From contig CAKZFU010000101.1 in the NCBI GenBank assembly GCA_936450465.1, positions 1 through 64,000 on the forward strand: a stretch of 64,000 nt of DNA. Direction: 5' to 3'. The notes beneath the pieces are model-generated. The model was not told the origin of the DNA, made no database searches, and saw only the letters and a program-made list of their open reading frames with translations. Within the stretch, counting starts at the first letter, position 1. The number at the start of each line of letters is the position of its first letter. This document shows positions 10,385 through 22,300 of this stretch, in pieces. The position numbers and the translations under genes were made by a program. The DNA is from Gibbula magus (taxonomy: Eukaryota; Mollusca; Gastropoda; Trochida; Trochidae).

Positions 10385-13223
10385 TTTGGCCTAGACAACT
10401 TTTGATGGTCTCCTATGGAAGGTCTCATCCTGTCGGTCGCATAGACGCGTTCACTTTTGGAATCGGTGACCGTCTTATGGGCAAACCGTGCCGTTATAGT
10501 CATTCCTGTAGGCCCAATTTTGGGCCAAAAGTCACTTTGGCCTAGACAACTTTTGATGGTCTCCTATGGAAGCTCACATCCTGCCGGTCGCATAGACGCA
10601 TTCACTTTTGGAATCGGTTGCCGTCTTATCGGCAACCCGTGCCGTTAAGCTCATGCCCAAAAATGGGCCAAAAGGTGACTTTGGCCTAGACAACTTTTGA
10701 TGGTCTCCTATGGAAGGTCTCATCCTGTCGGTCGCATAGACGTGTTCACTTTTGGAATCGGTGACCGTCTTATGGGCAAACCGTGCCGTTATAGTCATTC
10801 CTGTAGGCCCAATTTTAGGCCAAAAGTCACTTTGGCCTAGACAACTTTTGATGGTCTCCTATGGAAGCTCACATCCTGCCGGTCGCATAGACGCATTCAC
10901 TTTTGGAATCGGTTGCCGTCTTATAGGCAACCCGTGCCGTTAAGCTCATGCCCAAAAATGGGCCAAAAGGTGACTTTGGCCTAGACAACTTTTGATGGTC
11001 TCCTATGGAAGGTCTCATCCTGTCGGTCGCATAGACGCGTTCACTTTTGGAATCGGTGACCGTCTTATGGGCAAAACGTGCCGTTATAGTCATTCCTGTA
11101 GGCCCAATTTTGGGCCAAAAGTCACTTTGGCCTAGACAACTTTTGATGGTCTCCTATGGAAGCTCACATCCTGCCGGTCGCATAGACGCATTCACTTTTG
11201 GAATCGGTTGCCGTCTTATCGGCAACCCGTGCCGTTAAGCTCATGCCCAAAAATGGGCCAAAAGGTGACTTTGGCCTAGACAACTTTTGATGGTCTCTTA
11301 TGGAAGGTCTCATCCTGTCGGTTGCATAGACGCGTTCACTTTTGGAATCGGTGACCGTCTTATGGGCAAACCGTGCCGTTATAGTCATTCCTGTAGGCCC
11401 AATTTTGGGCCAAAAGTCACTTTGGCCTAGACAACTTTTGATGGTCTCCTATGGAAGCTCACATCCTGCCGGTCGCATAGACGCATTCACTTTTGGAATC
11501 GGTTGCCGTCTTATCGGCAACCCGTGCCGTTAAGCTCATGCCCAAAAATGGGCCAAAAGGTGACTTTGGCCTAGACAACTTTTGATGGTCTCCTATGGAA
11601 GCTCACATCCTGCCGGTCGCATAGACGCATTCACTTTTGGAATCGGTTGCCGTCTTATCAGCAACCCATGCCGTTAAGCTCATGCCCAAAAATGGGCCAA
11701 AAGGTGACTTTGGCCTAGACAACTTTTGATGGTCTCCTATGGAAGGTCTCATCCTGTCGGTCGCATAGACGCGTTCACTTTTGGAATCGGTGACCGTCTT
11801 ATGGGCAAACCGTGCCGTTATAGTCATTCCTGTAGGCCCAATTTTGGGCCAAAAGTCACTTTGGCCTAGACAACTTTTGATGGTCTCCTATGGAAGCTCA
11901 CATCCTGCCGGTCGCATAGACGCATTCACTTTTGGAATCGGTTGCCGTCTTATCGGCAACCCGTGCCGTTAAGCTCATGCCCAAAAATGGGCCAAAAGGT
12001 GACTTTGGCCTAGACAACTTTTGATGGTCTCCTATGGAAGGTCTCATCCTATCGGTCGCATAGACGCGTTCACTTTTGGAATCGGTGACCGTCTTATGGG
12101 CAAACCGTGCCGTTATAGTCATTCCTGTAGGCCCAATTTTGGGCCAAAAGTCACTTTGGCCTAGACAACTTTTGATGGTCTCCTATGGAAGCTCACATCC
12201 TGCCGGTCGCATAGACGCATTCACTTTTGGAATCGGTTGCCGTCTTATCGGCAACCCGTGCCGTTAAGCTCATGCCCAAAAATGGGCCAAAAGGTGACTT
12301 TGGCCTAGACAACTTTTGATGGTCTCCTATGGAAGGTCTCATCCTGTCGGTCGCATAGACGCGTTCACTTTTGGAATCGGTGACCGTCTTATGGGCAAAC
12401 CGTGCCGTTATAGTCATTCCTGTAGGCCCAATTTTGGGCCAAAAGTCACTTTGGCCTAGACAACTTTTGATGGTCTCCTATGGAAGCTCACATCCTGCCG
12501 GTCGCATAGACGCATTCACTTTTGGAATCGGTTGCCGTCTTATCGGCAACCCGTGCCGTTAAGCTCATGCCCAAAAATGGGCCAAAAGGTGACTTTGGCC
12601 TAGACAACTTTTGATGGTCTCCTATGGAAGGTCTCATCCTGTCGGTCGCATAGACGCGTTCACTTTTGGAATCGGTGACCGTCTTATGGGCAAACCGTGC
12701 CGTTATAGTCATTCCTGTAGGCCCAATTTTGGGCCAAAAGTCACTTTGGCCTAGACAACTTTTGATGGTCTCCTATGGAAGCTCACATCCTGCCGGTCGC
12801 ATAGACGCATTCACTTTTGGAATCGGTTGCCGTCTTATCGGCAACCCGTGCCGTTAAGCTCATGCCCAAAAATGGGCCAAAAGGTGACTTTGGCCTAGAC
12901 AACTTTTGATGGTCTCCTATGGAAGGTCTCATCCTGTCGGTCGCATAGACGCGTTCACTTTTGGAATCGGTGACCGTCTTATGGGCAAACCGTGCCGTTA
13001 TAGTCATTCCTGTAGGCCCAATTTTGGGCCAAAAGTCACTTTGGCCTAGACAACTTTTGATGGTCTCCTATGGAAGCTCACATCCTGCCGGTCGCATAGA
13101 CGCATTCACTTTTGGAATCGGTTGCCGTCTTATCGGCAACCCGTGCCGTTAAGCTCATGCCCAAAAATGGGCCAAAAGGTGACTTTGGCCTAGACAACTT
13201 TTGATGGTCTCCTATGGAAGCTC
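10385..13223 (+). repeat. Dimeric satellite array, A-type, forward, left of the LINE
   Basis: This has the same 295-bp a-b dimer and orientation as 1-8050, with about 19 monomers. It begins at TTTGGCCTAGAC after the unique island and ends inside a b monomer at GGAAGCTCA, where LINE sequence takes over. One extra b monomer breaks alternation at about 11567. Scattered single-base differences occur, several at CpG positions (for example GTTGCA at 11322 and CTATCGG at 12050). Confidence 0.96.
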
Positions 13224-16200
13224 AGTCAATCAGTCAAATTTCATCACAGTCCAAACCCTCTCACCCAACTTGCTGGGGTACTGACAACCCTCTGTGTCTT
13301 CAATCAAATGTGTTACATCTTCTAAGAGAATTTAACATATCAGTCAGTAAGAAGACAAAGAGAGGTTCAAGGGGTGGTAGAAAGCAACACAGTAGAATTA
13401 AAGTGATAAACAACACCGATGGGAAACATGAACAAACATATCAACGCGGACCAACTGTTCATGGATTGAAAGTAGGGCTTTGGAATACACAATCTGTACG
13501 CAATAAGACACTATTAATCCATGATGTGATACTTGACAAGGATTTGGATTTACTCTTCATCACTGAGTCTTGGTTGAGAAGTAATGGTGATGAAGCCAAA
13601 GTCAAGGAACTCACTCCAGATGGATACATCATAGCCCATATCCCCCGAACTGATAGACATGGTGGAGGGGTGGCGGTTGTGTATCGCACTTATTTGAATG
13701 TAGAAATAGATGGGATAAAGCAGAACTATCCATCTTTTGAATTCATCTCTCTACGCTGCCAATCTAACTCAAGGTCAGTAAAGGTAATCTGTATTTATCG
13801 ACCCCCGCCATCAAAGAAGAATCAGTTGAAGACAAGTGATTTTCAGGATGATTTATCCTCACTGTTTCGTCAATATACTGGTTCTAATACCATCTATCTT
13901 GGAGACTTTAATGTGCGGTACGATGACCACCGTGATGGGGAAACCAAGAAGATTCTAAACCTACTGTCTACCCATAGTCTGACACAGCTCGTGGGTAGCG
14001 GAACTCACAAGTCAGGCCATATCCTAGACTGGGTGGTAACTCGTGAATCCAGCTCTTTTGTCCATGATGTCACTGTGGAGGATATAGCTGTATCTGATCA
14101 CTCTCTTGTCAGCATGCGCTGGAATATGACTGTGACCCGTAGTGTGAATACTAAAATATCTTGTCGCAATATCAAGGGCATTAACATGAATGAGTTTAGA
14201 TCAGATCTTTTGAAATCAGACTTACTGTGCAATCCAACATCAGATGCCAATGAATTAACGCAAATGTACAATGAAACACTGACGTCTCTTCTTGAAAAAC
14301 ATGCCCCTGTGATTAGCAAGACTATCACTCATCGGCCAAATACTGAATGGTATAACAGTGACATTTTGCAAGCAAAGCGGAAATGCAGAGCAGATGAGCA
14401 TAAGTGGAGGAAAACTCGCCTTGTGGTGCACCGACAAATCTACAAGGATTCTCGAAATGCTCTTCACAAAGTACTAAAGAAAGCGAAAGCTGAATACTGT
14501 CAGAAGAAAATTGATGATATGGCTGGTAAACCTAGACAGTTAAACGACTACATCAAATCTCTACTCGGCAGGAAAGAAGACCCAAAACTACCTCATCATG
14601 AGAACAAGGAAGAACTGGCTGACAGTTTCAGTGAATTCTTCGTCACCAAGATTGACAACATCATGAGAAGCATTGCTTCCACACCTGCTACTAGCCACAG
14701 TTTTCCCACATCAACTCCGGAATTTGATCCACTGGATGAATTGGAACTATTTGACACAGCAGACATCGCAAAGATCGTCATGTCATCAAAGAAAACTACG
14801 TGTATGTTGGATCCTGTGCCCACTAAGTTTCTGATGGAGCACATAGACATCCTCCTTCCGGTGATCACAAAACTAGTGAACTCATGTCACACAACTGGGA
14901 TCTTCCCTGAAGCACTCAAGCAGGCAATTGTACGCCCGCAGCTGAAGAAGAATAATCTTGACAAAGATTCCATGAGCAACTATCGACCTGTGTCGAACCT
15001 CGCTTTCTTGTCAAAGATCATTGAAAAAGCCATAAACATTCGACTGCGAAGCCATTTGGAAAGTAACAATCTCCTGGATGAACATCAGTCCGCATATCGT
15101 GCTAACCACAGCACGGAGACAGCATTGCTACGGGTTGTAAGTGATCTGAGACAGAAGGTAGACTGTGGAAACATTGCTTCGTTGGTGCTGTTAGACTTGT
15201 CAGCAGCATTTGACACTGTTAGTCACTCTTTGCTTCTCACTACACTGAAGGGGAATATGCGAGTAGAGGGCACTGCTCTCAACCTTCTCAAGTCATACCT
15301 GGACAGGAGGCAACAGACAATCCTCATTGACAATGCCAAATCATCACCAACTCACTTGACATCAGGTGTTCCACAAGGATCTGTACTGGGCCCGGTACTG
15401 TTTGTTATCTACACCAGCTACCTTGGATCTGTACCTTCACAGCATGGTGTCGATCACCAGTCATATGCAGATGATATGCAGTTATTATCTGTATGGAAGT
15501 CCGGACACCCAGTCCACCCTCTACAAGCGATGACAGATTGCACCAAACATGTGAAGTCCTGGATGACATCAGTAAACCTCAAGCTTAATGATGACAAAAC
15601 CGAAGCATTGTTGGTTGGCACAAAACAATCTCTCGCAAAAATCGGAGATGCCAGTGTGCTTGTGGGTGACTCATCAATTCGGTTTTCAAGAAAAGTGAAA
15701 GATCTCGGAGTGTATCTGGATCCTCAACTTGACATGTCGAATCAGGTTGACAGCATATGTAAGGTGTGCTACTATCATCTAAGATGCATAAGTCAGATAC
15801 GGCATCTGATCTCCCACAATGCTGCAAAGACGCTAGTGCAATCTCTCGTCCTCTCTAGGCTGGACTATGGAAACAGCTTGCTCCTTGGCATATCAAAAAC
15901 ATCACTTTACAAGCTCCAGAAAATTCAAAACGTCGCAGCCAGGATTATATCTAAAACATCCAGATTCCATCACATCACTCCAGTGCTGGCGTCCATGCAC
16001 TGGCTCCCAGTTGAAGCAAGGATTCAGTTCAAGACTCTGTGTCTCGTGTACAAGTCACACCATGGTCAAGCTCCAACTTACCTGTCCAGTCTGCTCCAAA
16101 CCTACAAACCAGCTAGATCACTTCGTTCGCAAACCCAATCCCGTCTTGAAGTTCCAATGTTTAAGTTATCAACTTTTGGTGGAAAATCTTTTCCTGTTCT

Positions 16201-16312
16201 CGCTTCACAATTATGGAATGAACTGCCCTCAGATTTAAAACATGCTCCATCCTTTGACTCGTTCAGATGTCACCTCAAGACCCATTTGTTCAGACAATTT
16301 TATAATCACTAG
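13214..16312 (+). CDS. LINE endonuclease-reverse transcriptase polyprotein (ORF2-like)
   Basis: The frame is uninterrupted over 1032 codons. It would nick target DNA and copy the LINE RNA at the nick (target-primed reverse transcription). The apurinic-type endonuclease lies at about residues 85-305 with its key residues visible: N91, E118, GGGVAVVYR at 150-158, YRPP at 195, GDFN at 230-233 and SDH at 294-296. The reverse transcriptase lies at about 565-835, with NYRPVSN at 589, DLSAAFD at 661-667, SGVPQGSVLGP at 717 and the catalytic YADD at 751-754. The C-terminal region (about 880-1030), with ARIISKTSRFHHITPVL and LASQLWNELP, is usual in CR1/L2-type proteins. The ATG and first three codons are satellite sequence, with an in-frame TGA only three codons upstream. 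The next methionine is at residue 301, beyond nearly all of the endonuclease. All catalytic residues are present, so the enzyme could be active if expressed, but translation would depend on the borrowed start. Confidence 0.92.
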   Translation: MEAQSISQISSQSKPSHPTCWGTDNPLCLQSNVLHLLREFNISVSKKTKRGSRGGRKQHSRIKVINNTDGKHEQTYQRGPTVHGLKVGLWNTQSVRNKTLLIHDVILDKDLDLLFITESWLRSNGDEAKVKELTPDGYIIAHIPRTDRHGGGVAVVYRTYLNVEIDGIKQNYPSFEFISLRCQSNSRSVKVICIYRPPPSKKNQLKTSDFQDDLSSLFRQYTGSNTIYLGDFNVRYDDHRDGETKKILNLLSTHSLTQLVGSGTHKSGHILDWVVTRESSSFVHDVTVEDIAVSDHSLVSMRWNMTVTRSVNTKISCRNIKGINMNEFRSDLLKSDLLCNPTSDANELTQMYNETLTSLLEKHAPVISKTITHRPNTEWYNSDILQAKRKCRADEHKWRKTRLVVHRQIYKDSRNALHKVLKKAKAEYCQKKIDDMAGKPRQLNDYIKSLLGRKEDPKLPHHENKEELADSFSEFFVTKIDNIMRSIASTPATSHSFPTSTPEFDPLDELELFDTADIAKIVMSSKKTTCMLDPVPTKFLMEHIDILLPVITKLVNSCHTTGIFPEALKQAIVRPQLKKNNLDKDSMSNYRPVSNLAFLSKIIEKAINIRLRSHLESNNLLDEHQSAYRANHSTETALLRVVSDLRQKVDCGNIASLVLLDLSAAFDTVSHSLLLTTLKGNMRVEGTALNLLKSYLDRRQQTILIDNAKSSPTHLTSGVPQGSVLGPVLFVIYTSYLGSVPSQHGVDHQSYADDMQLLSVWKSGHPVHPLQAMTDCTKHVKSWMTSVNLKLNDDKTEALLVGTKQSLAKIGDASVLVGDSSIRFSRKVKDLGVYLDPQLDMSNQVDSICKVCYYHLRCISQIRHLISHNAAKTLVQSLVLSRLDYGNSLLLGISKTSLYKLQKIQNVAARIISKTSRFHHITPVLASMHWLPVEARIQFKTLCLVYKSHHGQAPTYLSSLLQTYKPARSLRSQTQSRLEVPMFKLSTFGGKSFPVLASQLWNELPSDLKHAPSFDSFRCHLKTHLFRQFYNH

Positions 16313-16373
16313 TTTGTAAAGCGCTTTGAGCATGCACTTGGTGTATGGAGGCTAGCGCTATATAAGTACACAG
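16313..16373 (+). other. LINE 3' untranslated region
   Basis: This is a short segment after the stop codon. It contains two AGCGCT palindromes about 30 bases apart (16319-16324 and 16354-16359) that could pair as a stem, followed by TATATAAGTACACAG. Such a stem followed by a short tandem tail is the element's usual reverse transcriptase recognition end in CR1/L2-like LINEs. Confidence 0.75.
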
Positions 16374-16396
16374 TATTATTATTATTATTATTATTA
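16374..16396 (+). repeat. ATT-repeat tail of the LINE
   Basis: About seven and a half copies of ATT close the element in place of poly(A). The final TA could equally belong to the inverted satellite, which normally reads CTAGGCC here, so the exact junction is uncertain by two bases. Confidence 0.9.
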
Positions 16397-19300
16397 GGCC
16401 AAAGTGACTTTTGGCCCAAAATTGGGCCTACAGGAATGACTATAACGTCACGGTTGCCCATAAGACGGTCACCGATTCCAAAAGTGAACGCGTCTATGCG
16501 ACCGACAGGATGAGACCTTCCATAGGAGACCATCAAAAGTTGTCTAGGCCAAAGTCACCTTTTGGCCCATTTTTGGGCATGAGCTTAACGGCACGGGTTG
16601 CCGATAAGACGGCAACCGATTCCAAAAGTGAATGCGTCTATGCGACCGGCAGGATGTGAGCTTCCATAGGAGACCATCAAAAGTTGTCTAGGCCAAAGTG
16701 ACTTTTGGCCCAAAATTGGGCCTACAGGAATGACTATAACGGCACGGTTTGCCCATAAGACGGTCACCGATTCCAAAAGTGAACGCGTCTATGCGACCGA
16801 CAGGATGAGACCTTCCATAGGAGACCATCAAAAGTTGTCTAGGCCAAAGTCACCTTTTGGCCCATTTTTGGGCATGAGCTTAACGGCACGGGTTGCCGAT
16901 AAGACGGCAACCGATTCCAAAAGTGAATGCGTCTATGCGACCGGCAGGATGTGAGCTTCCATAGGAGACCATCAAAAGTTGTCTAGGCCAAAGTGACTTT
17001 TGGCCCAAAATTGGGCCTACAGGAATGACTATAACGGCACGGTTTGCCCATAAGACGGTCACCGATTCCAAAAGTGAACGCGTCTATGCGACCGACAGGA
17101 TGAGACCTTCCATAGGAGACCATCAAAAGTTGTCTAGGCCAAAGTCACCTTTTGGCCCATTTTTGGGCATGAGCTTAACGGCACGGGTTGCCGATAAGAC
17201 GGCAACCGATTCCAAAAGTGAATGCGTCTATGCGACCGGCAGGATGTGAGCTTCCATAGGAGACCATCAAAAGTTGTCTAGGCCAAAGTGACTTTTGGCC
17301 CAAAATTGGGCCTACAGGAATGACTATAACGGCACGGTTTGCCCATAAGACGGTCACCGATTCCAAAAGTGAACGCGTCTATGCGACCGACAGGATGAGA
17401 CCTTCCATAGGAGACCATCAAAAGTTGTCTAGGCCAAAGTCACCTTTTGGCCCATTTTTGGGCATGAGCTTAACGGCACGGGTTGCCGATAAGACGGCAA
17501 CCGATTCCAAAAGTGAATGCGTCTATGCGACCGGCAGGATGTGAGCTTCCATAGGAGACTATCAAAAGTTGTCTAGGCAAAAGTGACTTTTGGCCCAAAA
17601 TTGGGCCTACAGGAATGACTATAACGGCACGGTTTGCCCATAAGACGGTCACCGATTCCAAAAGTGAACGCGTCTATGCGACCGACAGGATGAGACCTTC
17701 CATAGGAGACCATCAAAAGTTGTCTAGGCCAAAGTCACCTTTTGGACCATTTTTGGGCATGAGCTTAACGGCACGGGTTGCCGATAAGACGGCAACCGAT
17801 TCCAAAAGTGAATGCGTCTATGCGACCGGCAGGATGTGAGCTTCCATAGGAGACCATCAAAAGTTGTCTAGGCCAAAGTGACTTTTGGCCCAAAATTGGG
17901 CCTACAGGAATGACTATAACGGCACGGTTTGCCCATAAGACGGTCACCGATTCCAAAAGTGAACGCGTCTATGCGACCGACAGGATGAGACCTTCCATAG
18001 GAGACCATCAAAAGTTGTCTAGGCCAAAGTCACCTTTTGGCCCATTTTTGGGCATGAGCTTAACGGCACGGGTTGCCGATAAGACGGCAACCGATTCCAA
18101 AAGTGAATGCGTCTATGCGACCGGCAGGATGTGAGCTTCCATAGGAGACCATCAAAAGTTGTCTAGGCCAAAGTGACTTTTGGCCCAAAATTGTGCCTAC
18201 AGGAATGACTATAACGGCACGGTTTGCCCATAAGACGGTCACCGATTCCAAAAGTGAACGCGTCTATGCGACCGACAGGATGAGACCTTCCATAGGAGAC
18301 CATCAAAAGTTGTCTAGGCCAAAGTCACCTTTTGGCCCATTTTTGGGCATGAGCTTAACGGCACGGGTTGCCGATAAGACGGCAACCGATTCCAAAAGTG
18401 AATGCGTCTATGCGACCGGCAGGATGTGAGCTTCCATAGGAGACCATCAAAAGTTGTCTAGGCCAAAGTGACTTTTGGCCCAAAATTGGGCCTACAGGAA
18501 TGACTATAACGGCACGGTTTGCCCATAAGACGGCAACCGATTCCAAAAGTGAATGCGTCTATGCGACCGGCAGGATGTGAGCTTCCATAGGAGACCATCA
18601 AAAGTTGTCTAGGCCAAAGTGACTTTTGGCCCAAAATTGGGCCTACAGGAATGACTATAACGGCACGGTTTGCCCATAAGACGGTCACCGATTCCAAAAG
18701 TGAACGCGTCTATGCGACCGACAGGATGAGACCTTCCATAGGAGACCATCAAAAGTTGTCTAGGCCAAAGTCACCTTTTGGCCCATTTTTGGGCATGAGC
18801 TTAACGGCACGGGTTGCCGATAAGACGGCAACCGATTCCAAAAGTGAATGCGTCTATGCGACCGGCAGGATGTGAGCTTCCATAGGAGACTATCAAAAGT
18901 TGTCTAGGCCAAAGTGACTTTTGGCCCAAAATTGGGCCTACAGGAATGACTATAACGGCACGGTTTGCCCATAAGACGGTCACCGATTCCAAAAGTGAAC
19001 GCGTCTATGCGATCGACAGGATGAGACCTTCCATAGGAGACCATCAAAAGTTGTCTAGGCCAAAGTCACCTTTTGGCCCATTTTTGGGCATGAGCTTAAC
19101 GGCACGGGTTGCCGATAAGACGGCAACCGATTCCAAAAGTGAATGCGTCTATGCGACCGGCAGGATGTGAGCTTCCATAGGAGACCATCAAAAGTTGTCT
19201 AGGCCAAAGTGACTTTTGGCCCAAAATTGGGCCTACAGGAATGACTATAACGGCACGGTTTGCCCATAAGACGGTCACCGATTCCAAAAGTGAACGCGTC

Positions 19301-22300
19301 TATGCGACCGACAGGATGAGACCTTCCATAGGAGACCATCAAAAGTTGTCTAGGCCAAAGTCACCTTTTGGCCCATTTTTGGGCATGAGCTTAACGGCAC
19401 GGGTTGCCGATAAGACGGCAACCGATTCCAAAAGTGAATGCGTCTATGCGACCGGCAGGATGTGAGCTTCCATAGGAGACCATCAAAAGTTGTCTAGGCC
19501 AAAGTGACTTTTGGCCCAAAATTGGGCCTACAGGAATGACTATAACGGCACGGTTTGCCCATAAGACGGTCACCGATTCCAAAAGTGAACGCGTCTATGC
19601 GACCGACAGGATGAGACCTTCCATAGGAGACCATCAAAAGTTGTCTAGGCCAAAGTCACCTTTTGGCCCATTTTTGGGCATGAGCTTAACGGCACGGGTT
19701 GCCAATAAGACGGCAACCGATTCCAAAAGTGAATGCGTCTATGCGACCGGCAGGATGTGAGCTTCCATAGGAGACCATCAAAAGTTGTCTAGGCCAAAGT
19801 GACTTTTGGCCCAAAATTGGGCCTACAGGAATGACTATAACGGCACGGTTTGCCCATAAGACGGTCACCGATTCCAAAAGTGAACGCGTCTATGCGACCG
19901 ACAGGATGAGACCTTCCATAGGAGACCATCAAAAGTTGTCTAGGCCAAAGTCACCTTTTGGCCCATTTTTGGGCATGAGCTTAACGGCACGGGTTGCCGA
20001 TAAGACGGCAACCGATTCCAAAAGTGAATGCGTCTATGCGACCGGCAGGATGTGAGCTTCCATAGGAGACCATCAAAAGTTGTCTAGGCCAAAGTGACTT
20101 TTGGCCCAAAATTGGGCCTACAGGAATGACTATAACGGCACGGTTTGCCCATAAGACGGTCACCGATTCCAAAAGTGAACGCGTCTATGCGACCGACAGG
20201 ATGAGACCTTCCATAGGAGACCATCAAAAGTTGTCTAGGCCAAAGTCACCTTTTGGCCCATTTTTGGGCATGAGCTTAACGGCACGGGTTGCCAATAAGA
20301 CGGCAACCGATTCCAAAAGTGAATGCGTCTATGCGACCGGCAGGATGTGAGCTTCCATAGGAGACCATCAAAAGTTGTCTAGGCCAAAGTGACTTTTGGC
20401 CCAAAATTGGGCCTACAGGAATGACTATAACGGCACGGTTTGCCCATAAGACGGTCACCGATTCCAAAAGTGAACGCGTCTATGCGACCGACAGGATGAG
20501 ACCTTCCATAGGAGACCATCAAAAGTTGTCTAGGCCAAAGTCACCTTTTGGCCCATTTTTGGGCATGAGCTTAACGGCACGGGTTGCCGATAAGACGGCA
20601 ACCGATTCCAAAAGTGAATGCGTCTATGCGACCGGCAGGATGTGAGCTTCCATAGGAGACTATCAAAAGTTGTCTAGGCCAAAGTGACTTTTGGCCCAAA
20701 ATTGGGCCTACAGGAATGAATATAACGGCACGGTTTGCCCATAAGACGGTCACCGATTCCAAAAGTGAACGCGTCTATGCGACCGACAGGATGAGACCTT
20801 CCATAGGAGACCATCAAAAGTTGTCTAGGCCAAAGTCACCTTTTGGCCCATTTTTGGGCATGAGCTTAACGGCACGGGTTGCCGATAAGACGGCAACCGA
20901 TTCCAAAAGTGAATGCGTCTATGCGACCGGCAGGATGTGAGCTTCCATAGGAGACCATCAAAAGTTGTCTAGGCCAAAGTGACTTTTGGCCCAAAATTGG
21001 GCCTACAGGAATGACTATAACGGCACGGTTTGCCCATAAGACGGTCACCGATTCCAAAAGTGAACGCGTCTATGCGACCGACAGGATGAGACCTTCCATA
21101 GGAGACCATCAAAAGTTGTCTAGGCCAAAGTCACCTTTTGGCCCATTTTTGGGCATGAGCTTAACGGCACGGGTTGCCAATAAGACGGCAACCGATTCCA
21201 AAAGTGAATGCGTCTATGCGACCGGCAGGATGTGAGCTTCCATAGGAGACCATCAAAAGTTGTCTAGGCCAAAGTGACTTTTGGCCCAAAATTGGGCCTA
21301 CATGAATGACTATAACGGCACGGTTTGCCCATAAGACGGTCACCGATTCCAAAAGTGAACGCGTCTATGCGACCGACAGGATGAGACCTTCCATAGGAGA
21401 CCATCAAAAGTTGTCTAGGCCAAAGTCACCTTTTGGCCCATTTTTGGGCATGAGCTTAACGGCACGGGTTGCCAATAAGACGGCAACCGATTCCAAAAGT
21501 GAATGCGTCTATGCGACCGGCAGGATGTGAGCTTCCATAGGAGACCATCAAAAGTTGTCTAGGCCAAAGTGACTTTTGGCCCAAAATTGGGCCTACAGGA
21601 ATGACTATAACGGCACGGTTTGCCCATAAGACGGTCACCGATTCCAAAAGTGAACGCGTCTATGCGACCGACAGGATGAGACCTTCCATAGGAGACCATC
21701 AAAAGTTGTCTAGGCCAAAGTCACCTTTTGGCCCATTTTTGGGCATGAGCTTAACAGCACGGGTTGCCGATAAGACGGCAACCGATTCCAAAAGTGAATG
21801 CGTCTATGCGACCGGCAGGATGTGAGCTTCCATAGGAGACCATCAAAAGTTGTCTAGGCCAAAGTGACTTTTGGCCCAAAATTGGGCCTACAGGAATGAC
21901 TATAACGGCACGGTTTGCCCATAAGACGGTCACCGATTCCAAAAGTGAACGCGTCTATGCGACCGACAGGATGAGACCTTCCATAGGAGACCATCAAAAG
22001 TTGTCTAGGCCAAAGTCACCTTTTGGCCCATTTTTGGGCATGAGCTTAACGGCACGGGTTGCCGATAAGACGGCAACCGATTCCAAAAGTGAATGCGTCT
22101 ATGCGACCGGCAGGATGAGACCTTCAATAGGAGACCATCAAAAGTTGTCTAGGCCAAAGTCACCTTTTGGCCCATTTTTGGGCATGAGCTTAACGGCACG
22201 GGTTGCCGATAAGACGGCAACCGATTCCAAAAGTGAATGCGTCTATGCGACCGGCAGGATGTGAGCTTCCATAGGAGACCATCAAAAGTTGTCTAGGCCA

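Larger units (their letters stand above)
13224..16396 (+). mobile_element. CR1/L2-like non-LTR retrotransposon (LINE), 5' truncated
   Basis: A LINE copy of about 3.17 kb with one long endonuclease-reverse transcriptase frame, a short 3' UTR containing AAAGCGCTTTGAG and AGCGCTATATAAG, and a tail of ATT repeats. This 3' end is typical of CR1/L2-group LINEs in aquatic animals. The 5' end lacks an untranslated region, any first ORF and its own start codon, so it is truncated, as is normal for LINE copies. No target-site duplication is visible: the left flank ends in GGAAGCTCA and the right flank starts GGCCAAAGTGAC. The satellite is forward on the left and inverted on the right. The element therefore occupies a strand-switch junction and did not simply insert into a continuous array. 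The clade within CR1/L2/Crack/Daphne is not resolved by eye. Confidence 0.93.

Noticed and set aside
1..13223. CENP-B box in the satellite
   Set aside because: I checked both strands of the a and b consensus for the TTCG-n4-A-nn-CGGG pattern. The CCCGTGCCG region looks similar but lacks the required bases.
13224..16396. Target-site duplication for the LINE
   Set aside because: I compared the 20 bases outside each end (GGAAGCTCA against GGCCAAAGTGAC) and found no match, so none is claimed.
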